In this document: positions 8,729 through 17,179 of the stretch, in pieces
How positions within the stretch are numbered: position 1 is the first letter of the stretch
How the letters are laid out: each line of letters opens with the position of its first letter
Assembly: GCA_946552115.1 (NCBI GenBank)
Contig: CAMNRH010000002.1
Coordinates: 1 to 64,000, forward strand
Direction of reading: 5' to 3'
DNA: 64,000 bases
Origin: an uncultured Lachnospiraceae bacterium
GTDB lineage: Bacteria; Bacillota; Clostridia; Lachnospirales; Lachnospiraceae
Made by a program: the position numbers and the translations under genes
The notes under the pieces: generated by a model
The model's database searches: none
What the model saw: the letters and a program-made list of their open reading frames with translations, nothing else
What the model was told of the DNA's origin: nothing

Positions 8729-9456
8729 ATGAAAATATCATTGAAGGGCGCAATGCGGTCCTGGAGGCATTTCGTTCCGGAAAACCGGTGGATAAGCTGT
8801 ATGTTCTCGACAGATGTCAGGACGGACCGGTACGGAGTATTGTCCGGGAAGCAAAAAAACATGATACGATCTTAAAGTTTGTAGATAAGGAACGGTTAAA
8901 TCAGCTTTCCGGGACAGGGAAGCATCAGGGGGTTGTCGCTTTTACGGCGGCCTATGAATATGCGGAGGTTTCGGACATGCTTAAGCTTGCCGGAGAGCGT
9001 GGGGAGAAGCCTTTTCTTTTCCTGCTTGACGGCATTGAGGATCCGCACAATCTGGGAGCAATTGTAAGGACGGCGAACCTTGCGGGTGCTCACGGGGTGA
9101 TTATCCCGAAGCACCGCGCCGTGGGACTTACGGCCACGGTTCTTAAGGCGTCCGCCGGAGCTCTTAACTACACGCCGGTTGCCAGGGTGACAAATTTGGC
9201 CCGGACGATGGAGGAGCTGAAGCGGGAAGGCCTTTGGTTCGTCTGTGCGGACATGAAAGGGGAAATTATGTACCGCCAAAATTTAGAGGGGCCGATTGGC
9301 CTTGTAATCGGGAATGAGGGAGACGGCGTCAGCCGCCTTGTGAAAGAAAAGTGTGATTTTACTGCGGCAATACCGATGAAAGGGAATATTGATTCGCTGA
9401 ATGCGTCTGTGGCGGCAGGAGTGTTGGCGTATGAGATTGTAAGGCAGAGGATGTAA
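8725..9456 (+). CDS. rlmB: 23S rRNA 2'-O-ribose methyltransferase, RlmB/TrmH family
   Basis: A 243-residue SpoU-class enzyme that methylates a ribose in 23S rRNA (G2251 in E. coli numbering) using SAM. The N-terminal substrate-binding domain (1-80) precedes the knotted SPOUT domain. SPOUT motifs seen are IEDPHNLGAIVRTA, VIGNEGDGVSRLV and DSLNASVAAGVLAYE. It overlaps mrnC by 4 bases (ATGA) and is followed 2 bases later by sigH. In Bacillus a yacP/rae1 gene sits between rlmB and sigH; here it is absent. Confidence 0.94.
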   Translation: MNENIIEGRNAVLEAFRSGKPVDKLYVLDRCQDGPVRSIVREAKKHDTILKFVDKERLNQLSGTGKHQGVVAFTAAYEYAEVSDMLKLAGERGEKPFLFLLDGIEDPHNLGAIVRTANLAGAHGVIIPKHRAVGLTATVLKASAGALNYTPVARVTNLARTMEELKREGLWFVCADMKGEIMYRQNLEGPIGLVIGNEGDGVSRLVKEKCDFTAAIPMKGNIDSLNASVAAGVLAYEIVRQRM

Positions 9457-9458
9457 CA

Positions 9459-10076
9459 ATGTCAAAGTATGAGTGTATGACCGACGAACAGCTGATTCTT
9501 AAGCTTCGTGCCGGAGATAAGCCGATTATGGATTACATAATGGAAAAATATAAAAATCTTGTGCGTAAAGAAGCGAATGCGATGTATCTTCTCGGCGGCG
9601 AGACGGATGATTTGATTCAGGAGGGGATGATTGGCCTTTTTAAGGCGGTGCAGGATTTTGAAGCGGAGCAGAAAGCGTCCTTTGCAAGCTTTGCCGTTCT
9701 GTGTGTCCGCAGGCAAATCTATTCGGCTATTGCGGCGTCAAAGCGAAAAAAACACAGTCCCCTTAATTTTTATGTCTCTCTCTATGAGACAAATGAAGAG
9801 AAAGAGGCTCTGATAGAGACGGTGGGGGCGTCGGAGGAAAATAATCCGGAAGCATTGTTTGTAGGCCGGGAATATGTGGAGCTTATGAAGAGCAGGCTGG
9901 AGGAAAGCTTAAGCGATTTGGAAAACCGGGTGCTGTATCTGCATCTTTTGGGGACGGACTACAAAACGATAGCGAAGCTTCTTGATAAAAGCCCGAAGAC
10001 GGTAGATAATGCACTGCAGAGAATTAAAAGCAAGACGGAGAAAATACTTGAAAAAGAAAAGTCGGAAATTCAGTGA
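9459..10076 (+). CDS. sigH: RNA polymerase sigma factor SigH (Spo0H type)
   Basis: A 205-residue sigma-70 family factor. Region 2 includes the GGETDDLIQEGMIGLFKAV core-binding stretch and an FASFAVLCVRRQI -10 recognition helix. Region 4 is DLENRVLYLHLLGTDYKTIAKLLDKSPKTVDNALQRIK (shown by its ends only: DLENRVL to NALQRIK). Synteny with cysS-mrnC-rlmB marks it as the transition-state/early sporulation factor. It lies last in the Cys-T-box operon unless an internal promoter exists. That would place a sporulation regulator partly under cysteine-charging control, which is an inference. Confidence 0.92.
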   Translation: MSKYECMTDEQLILKLRAGDKPIMDYIMEKYKNLVRKEANAMYLLGGETDDLIQEGMIGLFKAVQDFEAEQKASFASFAVLCVRRQIYSAIAASKRKKHSPLNFYVSLYETNEEKEALIETVGASEENNPEALFVGREYVELMKSRLEESLSDLENRVLYLHLLGTDYKTIAKLLDKSPKTVDNALQRIKSKTEKILEKEKSEIQ

Positions 10077-10083
10077 AATAGGA

Positions 10084-10113
10084 TTGACAAACCGATGTTT
10101 TTTATTGTATATT
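10084..10113 (+). promoter_or_regulatory. tRNA-Thr promoter
   Basis: TTGACA (10084-10089), 18-base spacer, TATATT (10108-10113), about 26 bases before the tRNA 5' end. Confidence 0.7.
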
Positions 10114-10138
10114 ATTAACGTTGCATGGATACATGTGC

Positions 10139-10211
10139 GCTGCCTTGGCTCAGTCGGTAGAGCGTCGCCTTGGTAAGGCGGAGGTCGGCGGTTCGATTCC
10201 GCTAGGCAGCT
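10139..10211 (+). tRNA. tRNA-Thr (GGT)
   Basis: A complete 73-base cloverleaf. The acceptor pair GCTGCCT (10139-10145)/AGGCAGC (10204-10210) closes it, with discriminator T. The anticodon loop TTGGTAA carries anticodon GGT, which reads ACC/ACT. The T loop is TTCGATT. CCA is not encoded. An anticodon-matching Thr T-box lies at about 25.4 kb. Confidence 0.95.
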
Positions 10212-10231
10212 TTTTAAGACCGAAAATAAAG

Positions 10232-10266
10232 ACGTTTCAAAGGAATAGCTCTTTGAAACGTTTTTA
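10232..10266 (+). terminator. Terminator after tRNA-Thr
   Basis: CGTTTCAAAG (10233-10242) pairs with CTTTGAAACG (10251-10260), extended by one A-T pair, then a T-run. Confidence 0.85.
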
Positions 10267-10327
10267 TATTACCAATAAAAATTATTTATGATATAAAATA
10301 GTATGACAGAAAGGAAAAAGGTATGTG

Positions 10328-11680
10328 ATGAGAGAACAAAAGACAATGACCGGGGGAAGTATATGGAAAAACATTTTGTTTTTTTCCATACCGCTGATTT
10401 TGGGGAATTTATTTCAGCAGCTTTATAATACGGTCGATTCGATTATTGTGGGAAATTATATCGGCAGCGAGGCGCTGGCGGCGGTTGGAGGAAGCGGCTC
10501 GATTATTAATCTTCTGGTGGGTTTTTGTATTGGTGCTTCAGCGGGGGCAGGGGTTGTGCTTTCCCAGTTTTTTGGCGCGAGGAATAAAGAGGGGGTGAAA
10601 GAGGCGGTGCATACGACGCTTGCGATTGCAGTCTGTGCCGGGGCCGTTGTTTCTGTCGCGGGCATGATGCTTGCCCCTGTGATGCTCAAGGCCATGGGAA
10701 CGCCTGCGGAAGTGTTTTCTATGGCGGTCAGCTATCTGCGGGTATTTTTCGGGGGAATGCTGTTTTCAGTTATCTATAATATGTCTGCGGGTATTTTAAA
10801 CGCGGTGGGAAATTCAAAGCGTTCGCTTATCTATCTGATGATTGCGGCGGTTTCCAATATCTTTCTGGACCTTTTATTCGTAATTGTTTTTGATATGGGA
10901 GTTATCGGCGTGGCGCTTGCCACAGACATCAGCCAGCTTTTATCCTGCGTATTTATTATTATTTTCCTCGTAAGAAGTAAGGATATTTACAGATTAAAGC
11001 TAAAGGAAATCCGATTTTATAAAAATCTTCCGGGTCGTATACTTAAAATAGGACTTCCGACAGGTGTTCAGAATATTGTGATTTCACTTTCCAATGTCGT
11101 GGTGCAGTCCAGCGTCAACAGCTTTGGGCCGGTGGCGATGGCGGGTTTTGCGGCGTACGTAAAAATCGACGGCTTTAATATTCTGCCGGTGTTAAGCTTC
11201 AGTATGGCGGCGACAACCTTTACAGGGCAGAATGTGGGAGCGGGGAAGTATGACCGTGTGAAGAAAGGAATGAAAGTGTCGGTGGGAATGACCGTTTTAT
11301 ATACGGTTGTGATGTGCAGTATTTTGATGGTATTTGCGCCGGAGGTTATGCGTGTATTTTCAAAGCAGGAGGAAGTGGTAAGCTACGGGGTGTATATTTT
11401 GAAATTCTTTTGTCCCTTTTACTGGATGGTCGGAATTTTAAATGTGCTGACAGGAACGATACGCGGAACGGGAAAAACACTTCAGGCCATGTTTATCTTT
11501 TTGTTTTCTATGTGTATTTTCCGTGTTTTTTGGATTTGGGGTACGATGCGGATCTCTCATGAGCTGGCAGGGGTGATGCTCGGCTATCCGGTTTCATGGG
11601 CTGTGGGGCTTGTACTTGCGCTTCTCTATGTATGGAAAGGAAAGTGGATGCCGAAAAGCTATTATGAAAACAGAAGTTAA
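10328..11680 (+). CDS. MATE-family multidrug/metabolite exporter
   Basis: A 450-residue membrane protein with about 12 hydrophobic segments in two homologous halves. It begins with the family-typical segment ILGNLFQQLYNTVDSIIVG. MATE proteins export organic cations or metabolites using Na+ or H+ gradients. The start is ATG 10328, preceded by AAGG-rich sequence; GTG 10325 is in frame and possible. A second, distantly similar MATE gene is at 41488. The substrate cannot be inferred. Confidence 0.92.
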   Translation: MREQKTMTGGSIWKNILFFSIPLILGNLFQQLYNTVDSIIVGNYIGSEALAAVGGSGSIINLLVGFCIGASAGAGVVLSQFFGARNKEGVKEAVHTTLAIAVCAGAVVSVAGMMLAPVMLKAMGTPAEVFSMAVSYLRVFFGGMLFSVIYNMSAGILNAVGNSKRSLIYLMIAAVSNIFLDLLFVIVFDMGVIGVALATDISQLLSCVFIIIFLVRSKDIYRLKLKEIRFYKNLPGRILKIGLPTGVQNIVISLSNVVVQSSVNSFGPVAMAGFAAYVKIDGFNILPVLSFSMAATTFTGQNVGAGKYDRVKKGMKVSVGMTVLYTVVMCSILMVFAPEVMRVFSKQEEVVSYGVYILKFFCPFYWMVGILNVLTGTIRGTGKTLQAMFIFLFSMCIFRVFWIWGTMRISHELAGVMLGYPVSWAVGLVLALLYVWKGKWMPKSYYENRS

Positions 11681-11707
11681 TCAGAGCCTGTATAAGGAGT
11701 TTAAGAT

Positions 11708-12613
11708 ATGATAAGGATTCAGGATGTGACAAAATTTTATGACGAGGTCTGTGCGGTTCATCATGTATCATTTGATATACCGGACGGGACGGTCTTTGGC
11801 CTTGTCGGGACAAACGGAGCGGGAAAAAGCACTCTGCTTCGGATGATGGCGGGAGTGCTTGCGTGCGACAGCGGAAATATCACCTATGACGGAATTTCCT
11901 CCTATGAAAATCCGGAATGTAAAAGGGAGGTCTTTTATCTGCCGGATACTCCTTATTATTTTCCAAATGCAAACCTTGAGGAGATGATTGATTTTTACCG
12001 AAAACAATATCCGGCGATGGAAAAGGAAAGCGTTTTTTATATGGCGGAGCTTTTTAATCTGGATATGGGGCTTCCTCTCCGGACATTTTCCAAAGGAATG
12101 AAACGTCAGGTATTTTTGATTCTTGCGCTGTGTGCGGGGACGAAATATCTCTTGTGCGACGAGGTGTTTGACGGATTGGATCCGGTGATGACAGAGGCGG
12201 TGAAAAATTTGTTCAGAAAAGAGATGGAAGAGAGAAAGCTTACGATTGTGGCAGCTGCTCATAAGCTTAAGGATTTGGAGGATATCTGCCATAATATGGG
12301 AATTATGCATAAGGGGGGGATTTTGAAATCAGGAGATATGCTGGAGCGGATCGGAGACGTCATTCGGATTCAGTGTGTCTTTGACGGGAAGCGGGATATG
12401 GAGCAGGAGCTTAAAAAGGAGCTTTCTCTTCTCCGCTATGAGAGGGAGGGGTATTTTACAACTCTAATCGTAAAAGGAGAAAAGGAAGAGGTTTTAGAGC
12501 GGATTCAGAATCTGAATCCTGTATTTGCAGAGGAGCTTCCGATGAGTCTGGAGGAAATCTTTATGGCAGAGATGGAGGAGGCTGGTTATGACATCTGTAA
12601 AGTATTATGTTAA
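11708..12613 (+). CDS. ABC transporter ATP-binding protein
   Basis: A 301-residue nucleotide-binding subunit. Walker A is GTNGAGKST, the signature is the variant FSKGMKRQ in place of LSGGQ, and Walker B is YLLCDEVFDGLD. A C-terminal regulatory-like extension follows (about 215-301). It resembles the YtrB/BcrA-type exporters of Firmicutes. It overlaps the following permease by 26 bases, so the two subunits are translated together. No GntR-type YtrA regulator is next to it. Confidence 0.9.
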   Translation: MIRIQDVTKFYDEVCAVHHVSFDIPDGTVFGLVGTNGAGKSTLLRMMAGVLACDSGNITYDGISSYENPECKREVFYLPDTPYYFPNANLEEMIDFYRKQYPAMEKESVFYMAELFNLDMGLPLRTFSKGMKRQVFLILALCAGTKYLLCDEVFDGLDPVMTEAVKNLFRKEMEERKLTIVAAAHKLKDLEDICHNMGIMHKGGILKSGDMLERIGDVIRIQCVFDGKRDMEQELKKELSLLRYEREGYFTTLIVKGEKEEVLERIQNLNPVFAEELPMSLEEIFMAEMEEAGYDICKVLC

Positions 12614-14519
12614 CTGGTTGAAGGAAGCGGGAAGAGGACATGTGACGGCTTTCTTTTCGTGGGCAGGATTTTTTATTTACACGCTGTCTGCTTTTTTCGG
12701 ACTTCAGACGAATACGGACGCCTGTTTCTTCGGAATCGGAAATGAGAGACTGCTTTACCTTTGCGCGGGGTTAGGTGTTTTTTCGGCGGCAGCAGAGTTC
12801 TGGTATCTCGAGCAGCCGGTGAAGCTGGATTTTTACTATAGTCTTCCGGTAAAAAGAGAAGTGATTTTCTGGTGCAGATATGTACATGGAATTTTGCATT
12901 TTGTACCTGCGCTTACGGTGAGCATGATTCTCAGCGGATTTTATGAATGCGGTATAGATACGGAGTTTTTGGCATATGCAGACGTTTATGTGATTCGCAG
13001 TATATTTGTGTTTACGGCAGTCTTTTTTATTTTTTATCACATTTGTGTTTTTGCACTTTTGGCAGGCGGAAGAATCGTTTCGGCGGTTTTGTTTTTTTCG
13101 GTGATTGTCTTTTTTTCACAGGCAGTTTTTAAAGGGATCGGGGAGGCGTATGCGGACCATTTCTTTCAGACCTATTATCGGATTCCTTTTCTTGAGAGGC
13201 TTAAGGAGGTGCTGGCGCCCTGGCTGCTGGCACAGAGACTTGCAGGTGCGGCAATTTATGACAGGCGGGAGGCGCTTACGTATCTGCCGGAGCAGGCGGA
13301 TGTGTTTGCGGCCGCTCTGTGGATTGTCCTTTTTGGATTGTTTATTTTCTGTCTGCAAAAAAGAAGAAAGGTGGAGAATGTGGGAAAGCTTTTTGCTTTT
13401 GCCGGTGTCGAAAGGGCAGTCGTTTTTCTTTTTTCCATTATCCTGTCTCTTTGCCTCGGTATCTTTTTTACAGGAAGCGCCATAGTGCTTGTTTTTCTTG
13501 TTCATCTTTTGTCGGAAGGATTGATACAGAGAAAAAAGGAAGCGCTTTTTCAGAGGAAAGGGCAGTTGATAGTTGAAGCGGCGCTTGTTTGTCTTGTGAC
13601 GGGAGGTTTTTTGGCGGGAGCGGGTTTTTTTGATGATTTTATTCCGGAAAAGGAGAAATTAGGAGCGATTCGAATCTGTGTGAACGGTCTTGATATGTCT
13701 TATGAGGAGGCTTCACAGAATTTGTTTGGAAAAGAAAGCTATGGGGTTGAGAGAAAGCTTGCTAAATATAAATTCACGGAGGAGGGACTTGCGGAGAGCC
13801 TTTCATGGCTGGCTTCCCTTAAAGAAAGGACGGATGTAAAGCCGGAGACATTCGCCACTGTCTGCTATCAGATGAAAGACGGTACGGAAAAATACCGCGC
13901 CTATCCGGTAGACGGGGAAGGCCTGCAGGCTTTTTCCAGAGTATTTGAGACGGGAGAATATAAGGAAAAGGCATATCCCGCGGTTTTGTGGGAGGATGTG
14001 GGGGAGAATCGTTTTACGTGGATAGACGGAGTAAGTGAGCGGGCGCTGAAGCTTACAGGGGAGGAGAAAGAAGCGTTTCTTAAAAAATATAAGGAGGAGA
14101 TTTTAAAGCTTAAAATGTCGGAGCTGACGACAGCGGCTCCTGTGGGGGCGGTGGTGATGAGCTCCGATAAATGGGGAGAAAAAGAGACGCTTGTTATCTA
14201 TCCGTTTTTAAGGGAAACCTGTGAATTTCTGCGTTCTTTTGAGGGAGTAAAAATGGATTTGTCGGAGTATGATGTCAGGGAGCTCCGTGTAATCGATGTT
14301 GGCGCTGCAGATAACGCTTTGTCAGGCGGTGTGATAAAAGAAACTTATGAAGCGCCGGAGGAAATTTTGAAATGGAAAGGAAAACTTGTCTGGAAAGAAC
14401 TCGACATACAGTCTCTTTTGTATCCGCTTGATTATGAGAGGGAGGTAGAGGCGGAGGCGGTGGAGCCGGAGTCCGGGGCCGTGACAGAGATAAAATGTTT
14501 TCCTGAAAAATCGGAGTAG
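12588..14519 (+). CDS. ABC transporter permease with large C-terminal soluble domain
   Basis: A 643-residue membrane partner of the upstream ATPase. Residues 1-350 hold about eight hydrophobic segments (for example near 20-40, 55-70, 100-125, 140-185, 240-260, 280-310 and 335-355). From about 360 to the end it is hydrophilic. This architecture matches the Clostridia family annotated as permeases with a DUF6449-like C-terminal region; that name is from memory. The soluble half probably lies outside the membrane, but topology was not computed. Substrate unknown. Confidence 0.8.
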   Translation: MTSVKYYVNWLKEAGRGHVTAFFSWAGFFIYTLSAFFGLQTNTDACFFGIGNERLLYLCAGLGVFSAAAEFWYLEQPVKLDFYYSLPVKREVIFWCRYVHGILHFVPALTVSMILSGFYECGIDTEFLAYADVYVIRSIFVFTAVFFIFYHICVFALLAGGRIVSAVLFFSVIVFFSQAVFKGIGEAYADHFFQTYYRIPFLERLKEVLAPWLLAQRLAGAAIYDRREALTYLPEQADVFAAALWIVLFGLFIFCLQKRRKVENVGKLFAFAGVERAVVFLFSIILSLCLGIFFTGSAIVLVFLVHLLSEGLIQRKKEALFQRKGQLIVEAALVCLVTGGFLAGAGFFDDFIPEKEKLGAIRICVNGLDMSYEEASQNLFGKESYGVERKLAKYKFTEEGLAESLSWLASLKERTDVKPETFATVCYQMKDGTEKYRAYPVDGEGLQAFSRVFETGEYKEKAYPAVLWEDVGENRFTWIDGVSERALKLTGEEKEAFLKKYKEEILKLKMSELTTAAPVGAVVMSSDKWGEKETLVIYPFLRETCEFLRSFEGVKMDLSEYDVRELRVIDVGAADNALSGGVIKETYEAPEEILKWKGKLVWKELDIQSLLYPLDYEREVEAEAVEPESGAVTEIKCFPEKSE

Positions 14520-14592
14520 GAGGAGAAAGGCAGAAAAATCAAATCGGATTTGCGGTGAGCATATGAAAGAACAGAAACGGGAGGGAAAAAGG

Positions 14593-15330
14593 ATGCCGTC
14601 ATTTTTAAAAAATATATCAAAATTTTACGGTACGGGAGAAAAAAATGCGGCGGGACAGTCGCTGGAAGAATTTTTGGAGAGGTATGACCCATATAAATAT
14701 CCGACGCCGAGCTGTACGACGGATGCGGTTATTTTTTCTTATGAGGGAGAAAGCTGTGAAACGATTGACGGGCTTAAAGTACTGCTTGTAAAGAGGAGTA
14801 ATCATCCGGGCATCGGCTACTGGGCGCTGCCGGGCGGATTTGTGAATCTTAAGGAAAATCTGGAAGATACGGCAAGAAGAGAGCTTGAGGAGGAAACGGG
14901 GGTAAGGGGGCTTGTTATGGAGCAGGTGGCGGCCTATGGAGATTATGACAGAGATCCGAGAACGAGAGTAATCACAACGGCGTATATGGCACTGGTGCAC
15001 CGTACGGATGTGAAGGTACGGGCGGGAGATGACGCTGCGGACGCTGTGTGGTGCGGGCTGGAGCTTAAAGAGATGCCGAACCGTGTACCGGGTACGGAAA
15101 AGGAAGAGAATATGGAAAGGGATAAGAATAGAAAGTTTTATCGCTTAAATGTGAAATGTGAAGAAAGAGGCTTTGAGACGGATGCATACGTGGAGTATGC
15201 CGCGGCAGGGCATCTGATTCGGGAAGAAAAATATACGGTTACCCGTCAGGGAGAGATAGCGTCAGACCATGCGGCGATTATTGTGCAGGCACTTTTGAGG
15301 CTTGACGCCAGGCTTAGAAAACGTTCATAA
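14593..15330 (+). CDS. Nudix hydrolase
   Basis: A 245-residue protein. The Nudix box is complete: it starts GFVNLKENLED and continues ARRELEEETGV, matching G-x5-E-x7-R-E-U-x-E-E-x-G-U, which binds the metal for nucleoside-diphosphate-X hydrolysis. The segment SNHPGIGYWALPGG precedes it. The C-terminal 100 residues are not the winged helix seen in NrtR regulators. Start 14593 has GGGAGGG at 14579-14585; an in-frame ATG at 14563 has a poorer site. Substrate unknown (NAD-related, ADP-ribose or 8-oxo-nucleotide). Confidence 0.88.
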   Translation: MPSFLKNISKFYGTGEKNAAGQSLEEFLERYDPYKYPTPSCTTDAVIFSYEGESCETIDGLKVLLVKRSNHPGIGYWALPGGFVNLKENLEDTARRELEEETGVRGLVMEQVAAYGDYDRDPRTRVITTAYMALVHRTDVKVRAGDDAADAVWCGLELKEMPNRVPGTEKEENMERDKNRKFYRLNVKCEERGFETDAYVEYAAAGHLIREEKYTVTRQGEIASDHAAIIVQALLRLDARLRKRS

Positions 15331-15336
15331 TCTACC

Positions 15337-15365
15337 TTGTTTCGGGATATTATTTATGCTATGAT
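15337..15365 (+). promoter_or_regulatory. Candidate glnS promoter
   Basis: TTGTTT (15337-15342), 17-base spacer, TATGAT (15360-15365), 74 bases before the glnS start. Its -35 lies 7 bases after the Nudix stop codon. Confidence 0.5.
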
Positions 15366-15438
15366 GTACTGGTATAACGTTTCGCAGGTTATCATTGCGG
15401 TTATATCGGCAAGTTTCATTGTTTGTGAGGAGGAAAAT

Positions 15439-17106
15439 ATGGGAGAAGAAGCGGTTTCCAGAAATTTTATTGAGCAGGAGATTGATAAGGATCTGTCCGA
15501 AGGAGTCTACAGCGAGGTATGCACGAGATTTCCGCCGGAGCCTAACGGATATCTGCACATCGGGCATGCAAAATCAATTCTTCTGAACTCAGGTCTTGCT
15601 AAAAAATATAACGGAACCTTTCATCTGCGGTTCGACGACACGAATCCGACGAAAGAAGATATGGAGTTTGTAGAGTCTATTAAGGAGGACGTGGCCTGGC
15701 TTGGCGCAGATTTTCAGGATCATCTGTATTTTGCGTCGGATTATTTCGAGGCTATGTATGAGTGTGCGGTAAAGCTGATAAAAAAAGGAAAAGCGTATGT
15801 CTGTGATTTGACAGCGGAGGAGATACGTAAGTATCGCGGAACACTTACGGAGCCCGGTAAGGACAGTCCGTACAGGAACCGTTCCGTGGAGGAGAACCTT
15901 GCGCTGTTTGAAAGGATGAGAAACGGGGAATATAAGGACGGAGAGAAAGTGCTCCGCGCGAAGATCGATATGGCGTCTCCCAATATTAATATGCGCGACC
16001 CGGTCATTTACCGCGTCGCACATATGACACATCATAATACCGGAGATAAATGGTGTATTTATCCGATGTATGATTTTGCACACCCGATTGAGGACGCAGT
16101 GGAGAAAATCACCCATTCTATCTGTACGCTTGAGTTTGAGGATCACCGGCCGCTCTATGATTGGGTAGTAAGGGAATGTGAATTTGATCCGGCTCCGCGC
16201 CAGATTGAGTTTGCCAAGCTGTATCTGACGAATGTAGTGACCGGTAAAAGATATATTAAAAAGCTGGTGCAGGACGGTATTGTAGACGGATGGGACGATC
16301 CGAGGCTTGTATCTATTGCTGCGCTTAGAAGAAGAGGATTTACACCGGAATCACTTAAGCTGTTTATTGACATGTGCGGAGTTTCCAAGAGCCAGAGCTC
16401 GGTGGATTACGCGATGCTTGAGTATTGCATACGCGAGGACTTAAAGCTTAAGCGTCCGCGTATGATGGCCGTGCTTGACCCGATTAAGCTTATGATTGAC
16501 AATTATCCGGAGAACGAAGTTGAATATCTCGAGGTAGATAATAATATGGAGAATCCGGAGCTTGGAGTAAGAAAGGTGCCTTTTGGCAGGGAGCTTTATA
16601 TTGAGCGCGAGGATTTTATGATTGAACCGCCGAAGAAATATTTCCGTCTGTTTCCGGGAAATGAGGTACGGCTGATGCATGCGTATTTTGTGAAATGCGA
16701 AAGCTATGAAACTGATGCGGACGGAAATGTGACTGTGGTGCATTGTACGTATGACCCGGAGACAAAATGCGGTACCGGCTTTACCGGGCGGAAAGTAAAA
16801 GGAACGATTCACTGGGTTTATGCGCCTTACGCAAAACAGGCGGAGGTAAGGCTGTATGAAAATCTGATAGATGAGGAAAAGGGTGTGTATAATAAAGAGG
16901 ACGGTTCGCTGAATTTAAATCCTGATTCCCTGGAGATACGAAAAAACTGTTATGTGGAAGACAGCTTTTCGGATGCAAAGGGACATGACAGCTTCCAGTT
17001 TGTAAGAAATGGGTATTTCTGTATTGACTCTAAGGATTGGACGCCGGAAAACCTGGTGTTTAACCGGATTGTATCATTAAAGAGCTCGTTCAGACTGCCG
17101 AAGTAG
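15439..17106 (+). CDS. glnS: Glutaminyl-tRNA synthetase
   Basis: A 555-residue class Ic synthetase. The catalytic core opens with [17 protein letters not shown] (HIGH motif), as in GlnRS and non-bacterial-type GluRS. The anticodon-binding beta-barrel domain occupies about 345-555. The segment equivalent to KMSKS reads [10 protein letters not shown]; the lysine is kept, but M and S of the usual VMSKR are T and G. The start at 15439 follows GAGGAGG (15427-15433); the upstream in-frame ATG at 15337 lies in the promoter. Many Firmicutes lack GlnRS and use GatCAB instead. Confidence 0.93.
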   Translation: MGEEAVSRNFIEQEIDKDLSEGVYSEVCTRFPPEPNGYLHIGHAKSILLNSGLAKKYNGTFHLRFDDTNPTKEDMEFVESIKEDVAWLGADFQDHLYFASDYFEAMYECAVKLIKKGKAYVCDLTAEEIRKYRGTLTEPGKDSPYRNRSVEENLALFERMRNGEYKDGEKVLRAKIDMASPNINMRDPVIYRVAHMTHHNTGDKWCIYPMYDFAHPIEDAVEKITHSICTLEFEDHRPLYDWVVRECEFDPAPRQIEFAKLYLTNVVTGKRYIKKLVQDGIVDGWDDPRLVSIAALRRRGFTPESLKLFIDMCGVSKSQSSVDYAMLEYCIREDLKLKRPRMMAVLDPIKLMIDNYPENEVEYLEVDNNMENPELGVRKVPFGRELYIEREDFMIEPPKKYFRLFPGNEVRLMHAYFVKCESYETDADGNVTVVHCTYDPETKCGTGFTGRKVKGTIHWVYAPYAKQAEVRLYENLIDEEKGVYNKEDGSLNLNPDSLEIRKNCYVEDSFSDAKGHDSFQFVRNGYFCIDSKDWTPENLVFNRIVSLKSSFRLPK

Positions 17107-17129
17107 ACAAATAGGGACAGGGTTTTTTT

Positions 17130-17171
17130 AATCGGGGACGGGGTTTTTTTAGAAAAACCCCGTCCCCGATT
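17130..17171. repeat. GGGGACGGGG palindrome, copy 2
   Basis: A 19-base inverted repeat: left arm 17130-17148 (AATCGGGGACGGGGTTTTT), right arm 17153-17171. A degenerate half unit (GGGACAGGGTTTTTTTA, about 17114-17130) precedes it. The element lies between glnS and the MocR regulator gene. Its right arm ends immediately before the GAGG ribosome-binding site of that gene, so it may end glnS transcription and also influence translation downstream. Confidence 0.88.
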
Positions 17172-17179
17172 GAGGATGG

